From the NCBI GenBank assembly GCA_024695865.1, contig JAILHI010000033.1:1-37029 (forward strand): 37,029 nt of DNA. Direction: 5' to 3'. The notes under the pieces are model-generated. The model ran no database searches. It saw only the letters and a program-made list of their open reading frames with translations, and had not been told where the DNA came from. How positions within the stretch are numbered: position 1 is the stretch's first letter; each line of letters starts with the position of its first letter. A program made the translations under genes and the position numbers. Shown one piece after another: positions 1 to 7,867 of this stretch. This DNA is from Candidatus Gastranaerophilales bacterium (GTDB lineage: Bacteria; Cyanobacteriota; Vampirovibrionia; Gastranaerophilales; Gastranaerophilaceae).

Positions 1-358
1 ACGAAGTCCGAATAAGCAAAAAGCAAAGTGAACGGCAACGCAGTGAAGCGACCTGTGAGCAGAGGCTGAAGGGCTTGCGAGGAGCAAGACCGTAACGCCG
101 TTTATTGCGAACAGGTCAAGACAGTGAACAGGTGCTTTTTGTGAAACAAAAACCAAGACAGAAAACACGATTCCTGCGGAATGCTCCGACTCGCTTCGTT
201 CGTATATAAACTAAAAAATATATTTTTTAGTTTTGCAGGTAGGTTTTCAACAAACCTGCAAACATACTGTCTTTGCGAGGAGGGCAATTTTTTGCCCGAC
301 GTGGCAATCCTTTTTGGTGCAAACGTTCCTTTTTGCACCCTACCTACTAATAGATGCT
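1..358. repeat. Hairpin-rich intergenic repeat region, no credible gene
   Basis: No convincing coding sequence is seen here; the open frames on both strands are low-complexity and mutually overlapping. The stretch is instead a chain of inverted repeats: a perfect 20-base palindrome of the form CTAAAAAATA/TATTTTTTAG at 211-230, AGGTTT...AAACCT at 241-257, GGGCAA...TTGCCC at 282-297, and GGTGCAAA...TTTGCACC at 316-339. The piece at 271-310 (TTTGCGAGGAGGGCAA...GTGGCAATCC) resembles one arm of the palindromic repeat at 3924-4009. The 12-mer CCGTTTATTGCG at 98-109 recurs inverted at 3897-3908. I read the region as several overlapping interspersed-repeat copies, probably decayed. Confidence 0.6.
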
Positions 359-556
359 TTAGTTATTCTTTAAATAATCTTCTTTTTGCTTGTCCATTAC
401 TGCTGTTTTGTATGCAAGCCGTTCTTTTACCGTTTTCATTTTGGAAAGGACAGCCTGATGTTCGGGAGCATCAAAAACATCACCGACATAAGTCCAATGT
501 GACCATTGCCATTTTTCTTCAAGCGTTTCAACTTTTTTGTTTTGAACATCGGACAT
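359..556 (-). CDS. Small hypothetical protein, 65 aa
   Basis: I do not recognise this family. The start chosen is the ATG at 554-556, because an AGAGGTG Shine-Dalgarno sits just upstream; a longer frame beginning at 580 would place that site inside the gene. The protein is hydrophilic and charged, with an aromatic N-terminal third (EEKWQWSHWTYVGDVFDAPEH) trimmed here for length and a lysine-rich helical C-terminus ending DYLKNN. It has no signal peptide, no membrane segment and no cysteines, so it is probably a small cytoplasmic protein. It is divergent from the peptide-binding lipoprotein gene at 666. Coding status rests on the ribosome binding site and protein-like composition only. Confidence 0.6.
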   Translation of the reverse strand: MSDVQNKKVETLEEKWQWSHWTYVGDVFDAPEHQAVLSKMKTVKERLAYKTAVMDKQKEDYLKNN

Positions 557-665
557 ATTTAACACCTCTATAAATATCATGACTCATTTTTTAAAAATTT
601 CAAGAGCCGCTAATTCTGACAGCCTGTCAGTTTTATTTTGTGAAAATTTATGATAATCTCTTTTT

Positions 666-2504
666 ATGAAAAAAATATCCAAAATACTCATACTGATTTT
701 ATTTATATGTATCCTTCTGACTTCCTGTTTTTCGGCAGACAGACCGAAAGAAACGCAGACGGCAGAAAGTGAACAAATTACCGCCCGCAATTTTACTTAT
801 GCCGAGCCGAAAGAAGTTGTTATAAACGGACGGGAATTTTTGCAATCGGAACTGCCTGTCGGCACGTTCGGCGGTGAATTTATCACCTCAACCATCGGCG
901 AGGGCCCTAAAACCTTTAATCCGTGGACGGCAAAAGATAATACCTCTGCCGAAATAGGCGCCTTAATGTTTGATTCCTTACTCTCAACAGATGTCAATAC
1001 GGGCGAAGTAAGACCTAACATGGCAAAAACCATAAAAATTTCTCCCGATAACAAAGAATATACAATAACGTTAAGAAAAGGTCTGAAATGGTCTGACGGA
1101 AAAGAAATTACGGCAGATGATGTTGTTTTTACATGGAAAGAAATTATTCTTGCGGGCTTCGGCAATACCAGTGTCAGAGATTCCGTCGTGATAGACGGGC
1201 AGCTTCCGAAGGTCGAAAAAATCGACAGATATACGGTAAAATTTACAACAATAAAACCTTATGCGCCGTTTATAAGATTTTTGTCCGAAAATATTGCTCC
1301 CGCACACGTTTTAAGACCCGTTACAAAACAGGGCAAAAGAGCCTTTGACTCGTTCTGGGGAACAAACACGCCCCCTGAAAAATTTGTCACCTCGGGTGCT
1401 TTCAGGCTTAAAGAATACGTTCCAGCACAAAGAGTTGTTTTAACCCGTTACGATAACTATTTTATGGTCAATAAAGACGGAAAACAGTTACCCTATCTTG
1501 ATAAATATGTAATTCAGATTGTAGGCGATTTGAATAACGAACTTTTAAAATTTGAGGCGGGCGAACTTGATATAATCTCCGTCAGAGGTTCTGATGCCGC
1601 AAGATTTAAGGCAAACGAAAAGAAAAATAATTATACCCTGTATAATCTGGGTGCAAGTACGGGAACAATGTTTTTTGCCTTCAACCTCAACAACAGAAAA
1701 AATAAAGATGGAAAATACTACGTAGAGCCTAAAAAACAAAAATGGTTCAGAGATAAAAATTTCAGAACTGCCGTTGATTATGCCATAGACAGAGAATCAG
1801 AAGTCATGAATATTTTAAACGGTGTCGGTGAGCCCTTATTTACGCCCGAAGCCATAGGCTCAATCTTCTTAAATGAAAAGGTTGCAAAAGGGCATAAACG
1901 TGATTTTGTCTATGCGGAAGAATGTCTGAAAAAATCGGGCTTTTACCGTGACGGAAAAGGGTTTTTGCGGGATAAAAACAATAGCCCCGTTGAGTTTGAT
2001 TTGCTTACAAACGCAGGAAATACAGAAAGAGAAGCAATCGGCGTTATGATAAAATCCGACCTTGCCGAACTCGGAATAAAAGTTAATTTTAAACCGATTG
2101 AATTTAATACGTTAATCGGAAAAATCTCCGATACTTACGAATGGGATACAATGATAATGGGTTTTACGGGTAATACACTTGAACCTCACAGCGGCAAAAA
2201 CGTCTGGTATTCAAACGGCCCTCTGCACATCTTTAATCAGAGAGATGAAAATGACTATAACAAAGAAATGCTTGATTTTGAGCGAAAAGTCGATGTTCTC
2301 TTTGATAAAGGCGCTTCAGAACTTGAATATGAAAAAAGAAAAATTTATTACGATGAATTTCAGGAAATAATTGCAGACGAATGTCCGATGATTTATCTCT
2401 ATTCGCCGTTAAGACTTATTGCCGTAAAAAACAGAGTGGGAAATGTTTATCCCACAATTTTGGGCGGTGTTATTCATAATCTTCCTGAATTGTACATTAA
2501 GTAA
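666..2504 (+). CDS. Peptide ABC transporter substrate-binding lipoprotein (SBP family 5)
   Basis: This is an extracellular solute-binding protein of the OppA/DppA type that would capture oligopeptides (or another family-5 ligand such as nickel or sugars) outside the membrane and hand them to an ABC permease. The N-terminus is a lipoprotein signal with lipobox LTSC and the acylated cysteine at residue 21. The family signature LRKGLKWSDGKEITADDV follows at about residues 138-155. At 612 aa it is somewhat longer than typical DppA. No permease or ATPase gene is adjacent; the only related ATPase here is at 30578, about 28 kb away. There is no Shine-Dalgarno; a GATAAT hexamer lies 8 bases before the ATG. 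The ligand cannot be read from sequence. Confidence 0.9.
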   Translation: MKKISKILILILFICILLTSCFSADRPKETQTAESEQITARNFTYAEPKEVVINGREFLQSELPVGTFGGEFITSTIGEGPKTFNPWTAKDNTSAEIGALMFDSLLSTDVNTGEVRPNMAKTIKISPDNKEYTITLRKGLKWSDGKEITADDVVFTWKEIILAGFGNTSVRDSVVIDGQLPKVEKIDRYTVKFTTIKPYAPFIRFLSENIAPAHVLRPVTKQGKRAFDSFWGTNTPPEKFVTSGAFRLKEYVPAQRVVLTRYDNYFMVNKDGKQLPYLDKYVIQIVGDLNNELLKFEAGELDIISVRGSDAARFKANEKKNNYTLYNLGASTGTMFFAFNLNNRKNKDGKYYVEPKKQKWFRDKNFRTAVDYAIDRESEVMNILNGVGEPLFTPEAIGSIFLNEKVAKGHKRDFVYAEECLKKSGFYRDGKGFLRDKNNSPVEFDLLTNAGNTEREAIGVMIKSDLAELGIKVNFKPIEFNTLIGKISDTYEWDTMIMGFTGNTLEPHSGKNVWYSNGPLHIFNQRDENDYNKEMLDFERKVDVLFDKGASELEYEKRKIYYDEFQEIIADECPMIYLYSPLRLIAVKNRVGNVYPTILGGVIHNLPELYIK

Positions 2505-2536
2505 AAATTTGATATTATAATTTTCAGGAGAAATTT

Positions 2537-2860
2537 ATGAAAAAATTTTTTATTTTGTTTTCGGTTATGATTTTATCGGCAAATTTTGCACTTGCATCAA
2601 AATATCCCGTGTATGATGCCGAAGTCAGAAAAATAAGAACCGTCAAAAATGCTCAAATGGCAGGTATTGAACAACAGATATCCAACCTTGAAGAAAAGAT
2701 AGAAATGACCGAAAAAAGTTCTTCTCTGACTGCGGCACAGAAGAATCAGAGAATAAAAAATTACAGTTCTCAACTGGAGAAGTTGATAACAAGAAAAAAT
2801 CAGATTAAGCAAAAGTATAAAAATGACAAAGAACTTTTAAAAAAGAAATACAAAAATTAA
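2537..2860 (+). CDS. Secreted small coiled-coil protein, 107 aa
   Basis: The first 20 residues (MKKFFILFSVMILSANFALA) are a clear Sec signal peptide with an ALA-type signal peptidase I site, so the mature protein is about 87 residues and is exported. The rest is highly charged and heptad-like (ISNLEEKIEMTEK, SQLEKLITRKNQIKQKY), which predicts a long alpha-helical coiled coil, and ends in a run of lysines. A good Shine-Dalgarno (CAGGAG) precedes the ATG. It lies 32 bp after the peptide-binding lipoprotein gene and just before the FkbM-like gene, so all three may be co-transcribed. The composition resembles small periplasmic helical proteins such as the Skp/OmpH type, but it is shorter and I do not assign that function. 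Confidence 0.7.
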   Translation: MKKFFILFSVMILSANFALASKYPVYDAEVRKIRTVKNAQMAGIEQQISNLEEKIEMTEKSSSLTAAQKNQRIKNYSSQLEKLITRKNQIKQKYKNDKELLKKKYKN

Positions 2861-2877
2861 CTTTGAGGTTGAACATA

Positions 2878-3885
2878 ATGGTCGGAAAAAGTTATAAATT
2901 AATTATCATATCGGTTGCCGCTCTGTTGTTTTTGTATTTTGTCGTTCAAATTGCAGTTTGCAGAAATCATCTGAAAGATAATTATAAATATTTTAATTCC
3001 TGCAGTAACAGCGAAGATGTTTCTTTTGACAAAAAAGACAGTTGTTACTGTAAAATGTATGAAATTATGCTTCCCGACCTTGTTATCTATAATGCCTACA
3101 ACAACGGAAAGCCTTTAAAAATTTTAAGATACACGACAGAACCTTTTACGGCATCTGATTTGGCTTTGCAAAATTCGGACGTACTAATCGGATACGGAGT
3201 TTATAAAGATTCCGAGTTTGAAAGAGTCTATGCCGATATTTACAATATTCCCGCCTATGCTTTTGATTGTGGCGTTCAGAATATCTATACGGGTTCTTCT
3301 CTTGTTCATTTTCAGAGTGAATGTATCGGAACGGATAAGTTTATTTTTAAAACCCAAAATTCATCAGGAAACATTCATACTTTTCAAAACAAACTCAAAC
3401 AGTTAAATCTTCAGGATAAAAAAATCTATCTCAAAATGGATATTTCGGGTGCGGAAGAGGGCGTACTTGAAGATATTCTGCGCTTTAAAGATAACCTTAC
3501 GGGAATAACTCTCGTAATACACAATGAAAATGCTCATGAAACGGCAAAGAGAATAAAAATCCTGCAGCAAATAAATAAAGATTTTGTTCTGATTGCAAGA
3601 AATCATGCCTACATGGACGACTATGAAAACTGCAGATGCCGTTATACAAATAACAATGTATCAAAAGGTATTTACCTGCTTTTTGTAAATAAAAATCTTG
3701 TGGATTTTAAATATATTTCCCCAAACCAAAATGTTGGAAAAGCAGACAAAATAATTAATGACGACAATCATATACATATTTTAAATTATTACTTAAATTG
3801 GAGAATTGTCGTTTTAAGACAGTTGCGGGATATAAAAAAGAAAATTCTGCACAATAAAAATAATGAACAGTTGCAGAGCGAATAA
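2878..3885 (+). CDS. Membrane-anchored FkbM-like methyltransferase domain protein
   Basis: The start chosen is the ATG at 2878, with a GAGG Shine-Dalgarno about 9 bases upstream; the in-frame TTG at 2863 would overlap that site. One N-terminal transmembrane segment (about residues 7-28) is followed by a soluble domain. Two stretches fit a FkbM-type SAM-dependent methyltransferase: a motif-I-like strand DVLIGYGVYKDSEFE near residue 101, and IYLKMDISGAEEGVL near 183, which matches the family motif usually written as KIDxEGxE. The glycine motif I is degenerate (IGYGVY), so activity is uncertain. It is the third gene of a possible unit with the lipoprotein and coiled-coil genes. Substrates of this family are usually glycans or lipids; nothing here specifies one. 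Confidence 0.6.
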   Translation: MVGKSYKLIIISVAALLFLYFVVQIAVCRNHLKDNYKYFNSCSNSEDVSFDKKDSCYCKMYEIMLPDLVIYNAYNNGKPLKILRYTTEPFTASDLALQNSDVLIGYGVYKDSEFERVYADIYNIPAYAFDCGVQNIYTGSSLVHFQSECIGTDKFIFKTQNSSGNIHTFQNKLKQLNLQDKKIYLKMDISGAEEGVLEDILRFKDNLTGITLVIHNENAHETAKRIKILQQINKDFVLIARNHAYMDDYENCRCRYTNNNVSKGIYLLFVNKNLVDFKYISPNQNVGKADKIINDDNHIHILNYYLNWRIVVLRQLRDIKKKILHNKNNEQLQSE

Positions 3886-3923
3886 ATCACGTCGCCCGCA
3901 ATAAACGGTATTATTGTTTTATG

Positions 3924-4009
3924 CGTCATTGCGAAAAATGCGTCAGCATTTTGTGGAAATCCCTTTCGGTTTAAGGGATTACTTCGTCACTTCGTTCCTC
4001 GTAATGACG
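3924..4009. repeat. Palindromic interspersed repeat (CGTCATTGCGA type)
   Basis: The element begins CGTCATTGCGA and ends TCGTAATGACG, an 11-base inverted terminal match with one mismatch. Inside lie a second inverted pair (AAATCCC...GGGATT, 3958-3980) and the arm ACTTCGTCACTTCGTTCCTCG. This layout is typical of the short palindromic repeats that recur in many bacterial genomes between genes. It lies between the FkbM-like gene and the gltX terminator. A partial relative is seen at 271-310. Confidence 0.7.
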
Positions 4010-4038
4010 TATTATGTTGATTTTTGTGATATGTTAAC

Positions 4039-4072
4039 AAAAAAAGACATTCCCGAAAGAATGTCTTTTTTT
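4039..4072 (-). terminator. Intrinsic terminator of gltX
   Basis: A perfect 14-base stem (AAAAAAAGACATTC, loop CCGAAA, GAATGTCTTTTTTT) lies 15 bases past the gltX stop codon on the minus strand. The A-run and T-run on both sides make it capable of stopping transcription from either direction. Confidence 0.85.
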
Positions 4073-4087
4073 ATATCTGTCAGGCAG

Positions 4088-5521
4088 TTATTTGATTACT
4101 GCCTGTATTCTCTTTTTAACTTTATCTTTGCCGAGAACTTCCATAATACCGCACATATCAGCGCCTCTTGTTCTGCCCGTTACGGCTGCTCTGACTGCCC
4201 ACATTGTGATTTTTGCTTTAATTCCCTGTTCCTTAAAGTAGGTTCTGAAATCTTCAAGAATCTGGTGCAGGTTGTTGAAATCCCATCCGTCAATCTTGCT
4301 CATAACGTCTTTCAAAACCATCTGACCGATTTCGGAATCGATATGTGCTCTTGCTTCATCATCAATTTCGGGATATTCACCAAAGAAGTAGGGAACATCG
4401 TCCGTAATATCGGAAAGCAGAGTTAACGGTTCACGTGTAATTTCAACCATTTTGAGATATTGTTCTTCCGTTAATTCATTTAAATCATATTTTGTTAAAT
4501 ACGGTTTTAACTTTTCGGCAAGAACCTTCAAATCAAGTTTTTTGATGTACTGTCCGTTCATCCAGTTCAGTTTGTCATATTCAAAAACGGAATTTGATGA
4601 AGAAACTTCGTGTATTCTGAAATCCTGAGCAATTTCATCAACGGTTTTAATTTCGTTGCCGTCTGATGGCGACCAGCCGAGAAGTGCAACGAAGTTAACG
4701 AGAGCCTCTGTCAGATAACCTTTTTCAACAAATTCGCTGACGGCGGTTGCACCGTGTCTTTTTGAAAGTTTGCTTCTGTCGGGTGCCAAAATCATGCCGA
4801 GGTGTCCAAACGTAGGAACTTCTGCGCCTAATGCTTCATAAATCAAGATTTGTTTCGGAGTGTTTGAAATATGGTCTTCACCTCTTATGATGTGGTTGAT
4901 TTTCATAAGCATATCATCGATAACAACCGCAAAATTGTAAGTCGGAGTGCCGTTTGACTTCATAATTACAAAATCGCCGATTAAGTCAGTTTTAAATTTC
5001 AATTCGCCTTTAACCATGTCATTAAATACGATTTCTTTTCCTTTCGGAACATGGAAACGAATTGAGGGTTTTCTGCCTTCCGCTCTGAATTGTGCTTTTT
5101 GTTCTTCCGTCAGATTTCTGCATCTTCCCGAATAAACATGCGCCGTTTTATTTCTCATTGATTCTTCTTTTTCGGCTTCAAGTTCTTCCTGAGTACAGAA
5201 ACATTCATAAGCATAACCTTTTTCAACAAGCATTTGCGCATATTTGGGATAAATGTCAAATCTTTCGGACTGCTTGTAAGGGCCGTAATTTCCGCCTACA
5301 TCGGGGCCTTCGTCCCAGTTAAGACCGAGTGCCTTTAAACTGTCAAAAATGTTTTGTGTATATGCTTCATTTGAACGTTCAAGGTCTGTATCTTCAATTC
5401 TTAATACAAACTTGCCGTTGTTTTTCTTTGCAAACAAATAATTAAAAAGTGCTGTTCTTGCCGTACCGACGTGTAAATTTCCGCTCGGTGACGGTGCTAT
5501 TCTTACTCTGATATCTTCCAT
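4088..5521 (-). CDS. gltX: Glutamate--tRNA ligase
   Basis: Glutamyl-tRNA synthetase charges tRNA-Glu (and often tRNA-Gln in bacteria lacking GlnRS) with glutamate in the cytoplasm. The class I synthetase signatures are both present: the HIGH-type motif in PSPSGNLHVGTARTALF near residue 11 and the KMSKS-type motif SKLSKRHG near residue 250. A zinc-binding-like CFC...YSGRC pattern lies between about residues 107 and 133. The 477-residue length is normal for the family, and the C-terminal anticodon-binding helical region is complete. A CGGAG Shine-Dalgarno precedes the ATG. The gene is divergent from tpiA and is followed by a strong terminator, so it is probably a single-gene transcript. Confidence 0.97.
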   Translation of the reverse strand: MEDIRVRIAPSPSGNLHVGTARTALFNYLFAKKNNGKFVLRIEDTDLERSNEAYTQNIFDSLKALGLNWDEGPDVGGNYGPYKQSERFDIYPKYAQMLVEKGYAYECFCTQEELEAEKEESMRNKTAHVYSGRCRNLTEEQKAQFRAEGRKPSIRFHVPKGKEIVFNDMVKGELKFKTDLIGDFVIMKSNGTPTYNFAVVIDDMLMKINHIIRGEDHISNTPKQILIYEALGAEVPTFGHLGMILAPDRSKLSKRHGATAVSEFVEKGYLTEALVNFVALLGWSPSDGNEIKTVDEIAQDFRIHEVSSSNSVFEYDKLNWMNGQYIKKLDLKVLAEKLKPYLTKYDLNELTEEQYLKMVEITREPLTLLSDITDDVPYFFGEYPEIDDEARAHIDSEIGQMVLKDVMSKIDGWDFNNLHQILEDFRTYFKEQGIKAKITMWAVRAAVTGRTRGADMCGIMEVLGKDKVKKRIQAVIK

Positions 5522-5543
5522 TTTTTTTCTCCGTTTCGTCTTT

Positions 5544-5571
5544 ATTTTACAACGAAAAAATTACTGTTCAA
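5544..5571 (-). promoter_or_regulatory. Predicted gltX promoter
   Basis: Reading the minus strand, TTGAAC and TAAAAT are separated by 16 bases. The -10 ends 22 bases before the gltX start codon, leaving room for the Shine-Dalgarno. Confidence 0.5.
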
Positions 5572-5581
5572 TAGATTAATA

Positions 5582-5610
5582 TTGATAAAATATTTTTTTT
5601 GAGTTATTTT
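5582..5610 (+). promoter_or_regulatory. Predicted tpiA promoter
   Basis: TTGATA and TATTTT are spaced by 17 bases, about 47 bases ahead of the tpiA start. The -10 match is weak in an AT-rich background. Confidence 0.35.
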
Positions 5611-5657
5611 GTGAGTGTGGGTATATCCCGAAAGTACTTAATATGAGGATTTTAAAT

Positions 5658-6434
5658 ATGACAAGAAGACCCGTTATTGCAGGTAATTGGAAGATGAACA
5701 AATTACAGGCAGAGGCAAAAGATTTAGTTAATGATGTTATGGCAGGTTTAAAACAATACGATAAGGAAAAACTCCCCGTTGTAATCGTTGCACCTGTTTT
5801 CACTTCATTATATGTTGCAAATAAAGCATTAACAGACTGCGGCTGCGGAAAAGTAAGACTTGCCGCTCAAAACTGCTACTTTGAAAAAAGCGGTGCATTT
5901 ACAGGTGAAGCATCTGTTGAAATGCTTAAAGATACAGGCTGTGAATACATCATCATCGGTCATAGCGAAAGACGTCAGTATTTTGCTGAAACAGATGAAA
6001 TGGTTAACAAAAAGGCAAAAGCAATTTTGGCAAACGGCTTAATTCCGATAATTTGCTGCGGCGAATCTCTTGAACAGAGAGAACAGGGTGTTACAGACTC
6101 TCACATTGCTTCTCAAATCAAAAACGCACTTAAAGATTTGACAGCAGAAGAAGTTGCAAAATCAATCATTGCTTACGAACCTATCTGGGCTATCGGAACA
6201 GGCAAAACCTGCGATTCCGTTGAAGCAAACAGAGTAATCGCAATGATTAGAAACACAGTTAAAGAAGTTGCAGGCGCTGATGCCGCAGATGCAATCAGAA
6301 TTTTATACGGCGGAAGCGTTAAGCCCGAAACCATTAAAGAACAAATGGCTCAATCCGATATAGACGGAGCCTTGGTCGGCGGCGCAAGCCTTAAAGCAGA
6401 CAGTTTTGTTAAAATTGTTGAAGGCGCTATGTAA
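5658..6434 (+). CDS. tpiA: Triosephosphate isomerase
   Basis: This glycolytic enzyme interconverts dihydroxyacetone phosphate and glyceraldehyde 3-phosphate. The start at 5658 gives the family N-terminus MTRRPVIAGNWKMNKL and has a TGAGG Shine-Dalgarno nine bases upstream; the ATG at 5643 is in frame but would swallow that site. The substrate-binding NWKMN, the catalytic histidine in IIGHSERR, the catalytic glutamate in AYEPIWAIGTGKT and the phosphate-binding LYGGSV are all intact. The 258-residue length is normal for a bacterial TIM. It is a lone gene followed by a strong terminator, divergent from gltX. Confidence 0.97.
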   Translation: MTRRPVIAGNWKMNKLQAEAKDLVNDVMAGLKQYDKEKLPVVIVAPVFTSLYVANKALTDCGCGKVRLAAQNCYFEKSGAFTGEASVEMLKDTGCEYIIIGHSERRQYFAETDEMVNKKAKAILANGLIPIICCGESLEQREQGVTDSHIASQIKNALKDLTAEEVAKSIIAYEPIWAIGTGKTCDSVEANRVIAMIRNTVKEVAGADAADAIRILYGGSVKPETIKEQMAQSDIDGALVGGASLKADSFVKIVEGAM

Positions 6435-6457
6435 TAACACCGAAACGGTAAAAGTTC

Positions 6458-6487
6458 AAAACGGCGGATATTTTGTCCGCCGTTTTT
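6458..6487 (+). terminator. Intrinsic terminator of tpiA
   Basis: An 11-base stem (AAAACGGCGGA, loop TATTTTG, TCCGCCGTTTT) is followed by T-rich sequence, 24 bases after the tpiA stop. Confidence 0.85.
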
Positions 6488-6543
6488 GTTGTAAAGATGA
6501 GAAAATCATAAGTTGGCTGAAGCCCGACAAAAACGCAAATATT

Positions 6544-6630
6544 TGTCATTCTGAGGCTCTGCCGAAGAATCCAGCTAATTAAAGAAAAATATTAACTCAG
6601 CCGGATACTTCGCTTACGCTCAGTATGACA
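6544..6630. repeat. Palindromic interspersed repeat (TGTCATTCTGAG type)
   Basis: The ends TGTCATTCTGAG and CTCAGTATGACA are near-perfect inverted copies, and the inner arms CGAAGAATCC and GGATACTTCG also pair. This is the common GTCATTCTGAG/GGATTCTTCG type of bacterial intergenic repeat. It sits between the convergent ends of tpiA and nspC. The remaining bases of the 6488-6739 gap hold no gene; a 25-mer at 6708-6732 resembles 316-340. Confidence 0.7.
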
Positions 6631-6707
6631 AACTGCAGTTGTAGTTGCAGGGCGAAAAAACGCTTCAATTTATTGATGTGTTTGCACCGAAAAACCATTA
6701 TAAACTT

Positions 6708-6732
6708 GGTATGAACGTTCCTTGTCTCACCC
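6708..6732. repeat. Short dispersed motif shared with 316-340
   Basis: This 25-mer (core AACGTTCCTT, ends GGT and CACCC) matches the hairpin-forming 25-mer at 316-340 at about 19 positions. Both copies lie just past the stop codon of a minus-strand gene (8 bases after nspC, 19 bases after the small gene at 359). Confidence 0.4.
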
Positions 6733-6739
6733 TGTTTGC

Positions 6740-7858
6740 TTACAATCTTCCTTTAAAATCCTCGTACCCGAATGAGCGGACAACCAAATAATCGCCGTTA
6801 TCGTCAAGAACTATGTCGGGCAGCCTCATTCCGTTAAAGGTGTTATTTTTTACCATAGAATATATTGCCATATCCTCAAATTCAAGTTTCTGTCCGATTT
6901 TAAGCGGTTCGTCAAAAGAATAATCGCCGATTATATCTCCCGCAAGACAAGTTGCGCTCGATAAACGATATGTGTATTGCTTTTCATAAGGCATTGCGGA
7001 AGTTTTAAGCGGGGGACGGTACGGCATTTCGAGAACGTCGGGCATGTGGCATGCTGCAGAAGTATCTAAAATGGCAATTTTAAGGTCGTTTTCAACGATT
7101 TCCAAAACCTCGGTCAAAAGTGTGCCTGCATTTAGAGCGACAGCCTCTCCGGGTTCAAGATATACCTGAACATCATATTTTGTTTTAATATGGTTGATGC
7201 ACTCTATTAAAGTTTCGATATCGTAGTCCTGACGTGTGATATGGTGCCCGCCGCCAAAATTTACCCATTTCATTTTATATAAATATTTTCCGAACTTTTC
7301 TTCTACGGCATTGATTGTTGTTTTTAAAGCATCGGAATTTTGTTCGCATAAGGTATGAAAATGCAGTCCGTCAACATTTTCCAAATCGCTTTCGGTCAGG
7401 TGCGCCGCCGTTGTTCCGAGTCTTGAACCTTTTGCGCACGGGTCATAAATTGCATGGTCTTGGGTTGAACATTCGGGATTAATTCTCAAACCGATACTTT
7501 TGCCCTTTTTAAGAACACGTTCCTGATATTTTTTTATCTGTTCGGGCGAATTAAAAACAAGATGGTCGCAAAGTTCAATGATTTCATCGATTTCGTCGTC
7601 ACGATAGGCGGGTGAATAAACGTGTGTTTCTCCGCCCATTTCCTCTTTGCCTAGTTTTGCCTCATAAAGTCCGCTTGCGGTTGTTCCAGCAAGATATTTT
7701 GAAATTAAAGGGTATAAAGAATACATCGAGAACGCCTTTTGCGCAAGCAAAATCTTTGCCCCCGCTGCATCTGCAACAGATTTTAAAAGTTCAAGATTTT
7801 CGGTAATTTTTGACTTGCTGACAATGTAGCAGGGCGTCCTCAATTCGTTCTTTTTCAT
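6740..7858 (-). CDS. nspC: Carboxynorspermidine/carboxyspermidine decarboxylase
   Basis: This PLP enzyme (fold III, alanine-racemase-like barrel) removes CO2 from carboxyspermidine or carboxynorspermidine to give spermidine or norspermidine, the last step of the alternative polyamine route. The PLP lysine is K41 in LLAQKAFS. Further family signatures are HFHTLCEQ, the glycine-rich WVNFGGGHH, EPGEAVALNAG (PLP phosphate region) and the C-terminal active-site segment DTSAACHMPDVLEMPYRP. The 372-residue length matches the family. It is the last gene of the operon, nine bases after the dehydrogenase that makes its substrate. Because putrescine is made upstream in the same operon, carboxyspermidine is the likelier substrate; that is inference. 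Confidence 0.93.
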   Translation of the reverse strand: MKKNELRTPCYIVSKSKITENLELLKSVADAAGAKILLAQKAFSMYSLYPLISKYLAGTTASGLYEAKLGKEEMGGETHVYSPAYRDDEIDEIIELCDHLVFNSPEQIKKYQERVLKKGKSIGLRINPECSTQDHAIYDPCAKGSRLGTTAAHLTESDLENVDGLHFHTLCEQNSDALKTTINAVEEKFGKYLYKMKWVNFGGGHHITRQDYDIETLIECINHIKTKYDVQVYLEPGEAVALNAGTLLTEVLEIVENDLKIAILDTSAACHMPDVLEMPYRPPLKTSAMPYEKQYTYRLSSATCLAGDIIGDYSFDEPLKIGQKLEFEDMAIYSMVKNNTFNGMRLPDIVLDDNGDYLVVRSFGYEDFKGRL

Positions 7859-7867
7859 TTTATGCCT

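Noticed and set aside
1-358. A CRISPR array, because of the many short inverted repeats.
   Set aside because: There are no regularly spaced direct repeats with unique spacers and no cas gene in the window.
102-573. Overlapping open frames on both strands in the first 600 bases (78 and 130 codons).
   Set aside because: They run through inverted repeats and, in the plus-strand case, antisense through the small gene at 359-556. Neither has a Shine-Dalgarno or protein-like composition.
666-2504. Linking the peptide-binding lipoprotein with the ATPase gene at 30578 as one transporter locus.
   Set aside because: They are about 28 kb apart with no permease gene between them; the connection is only by family.
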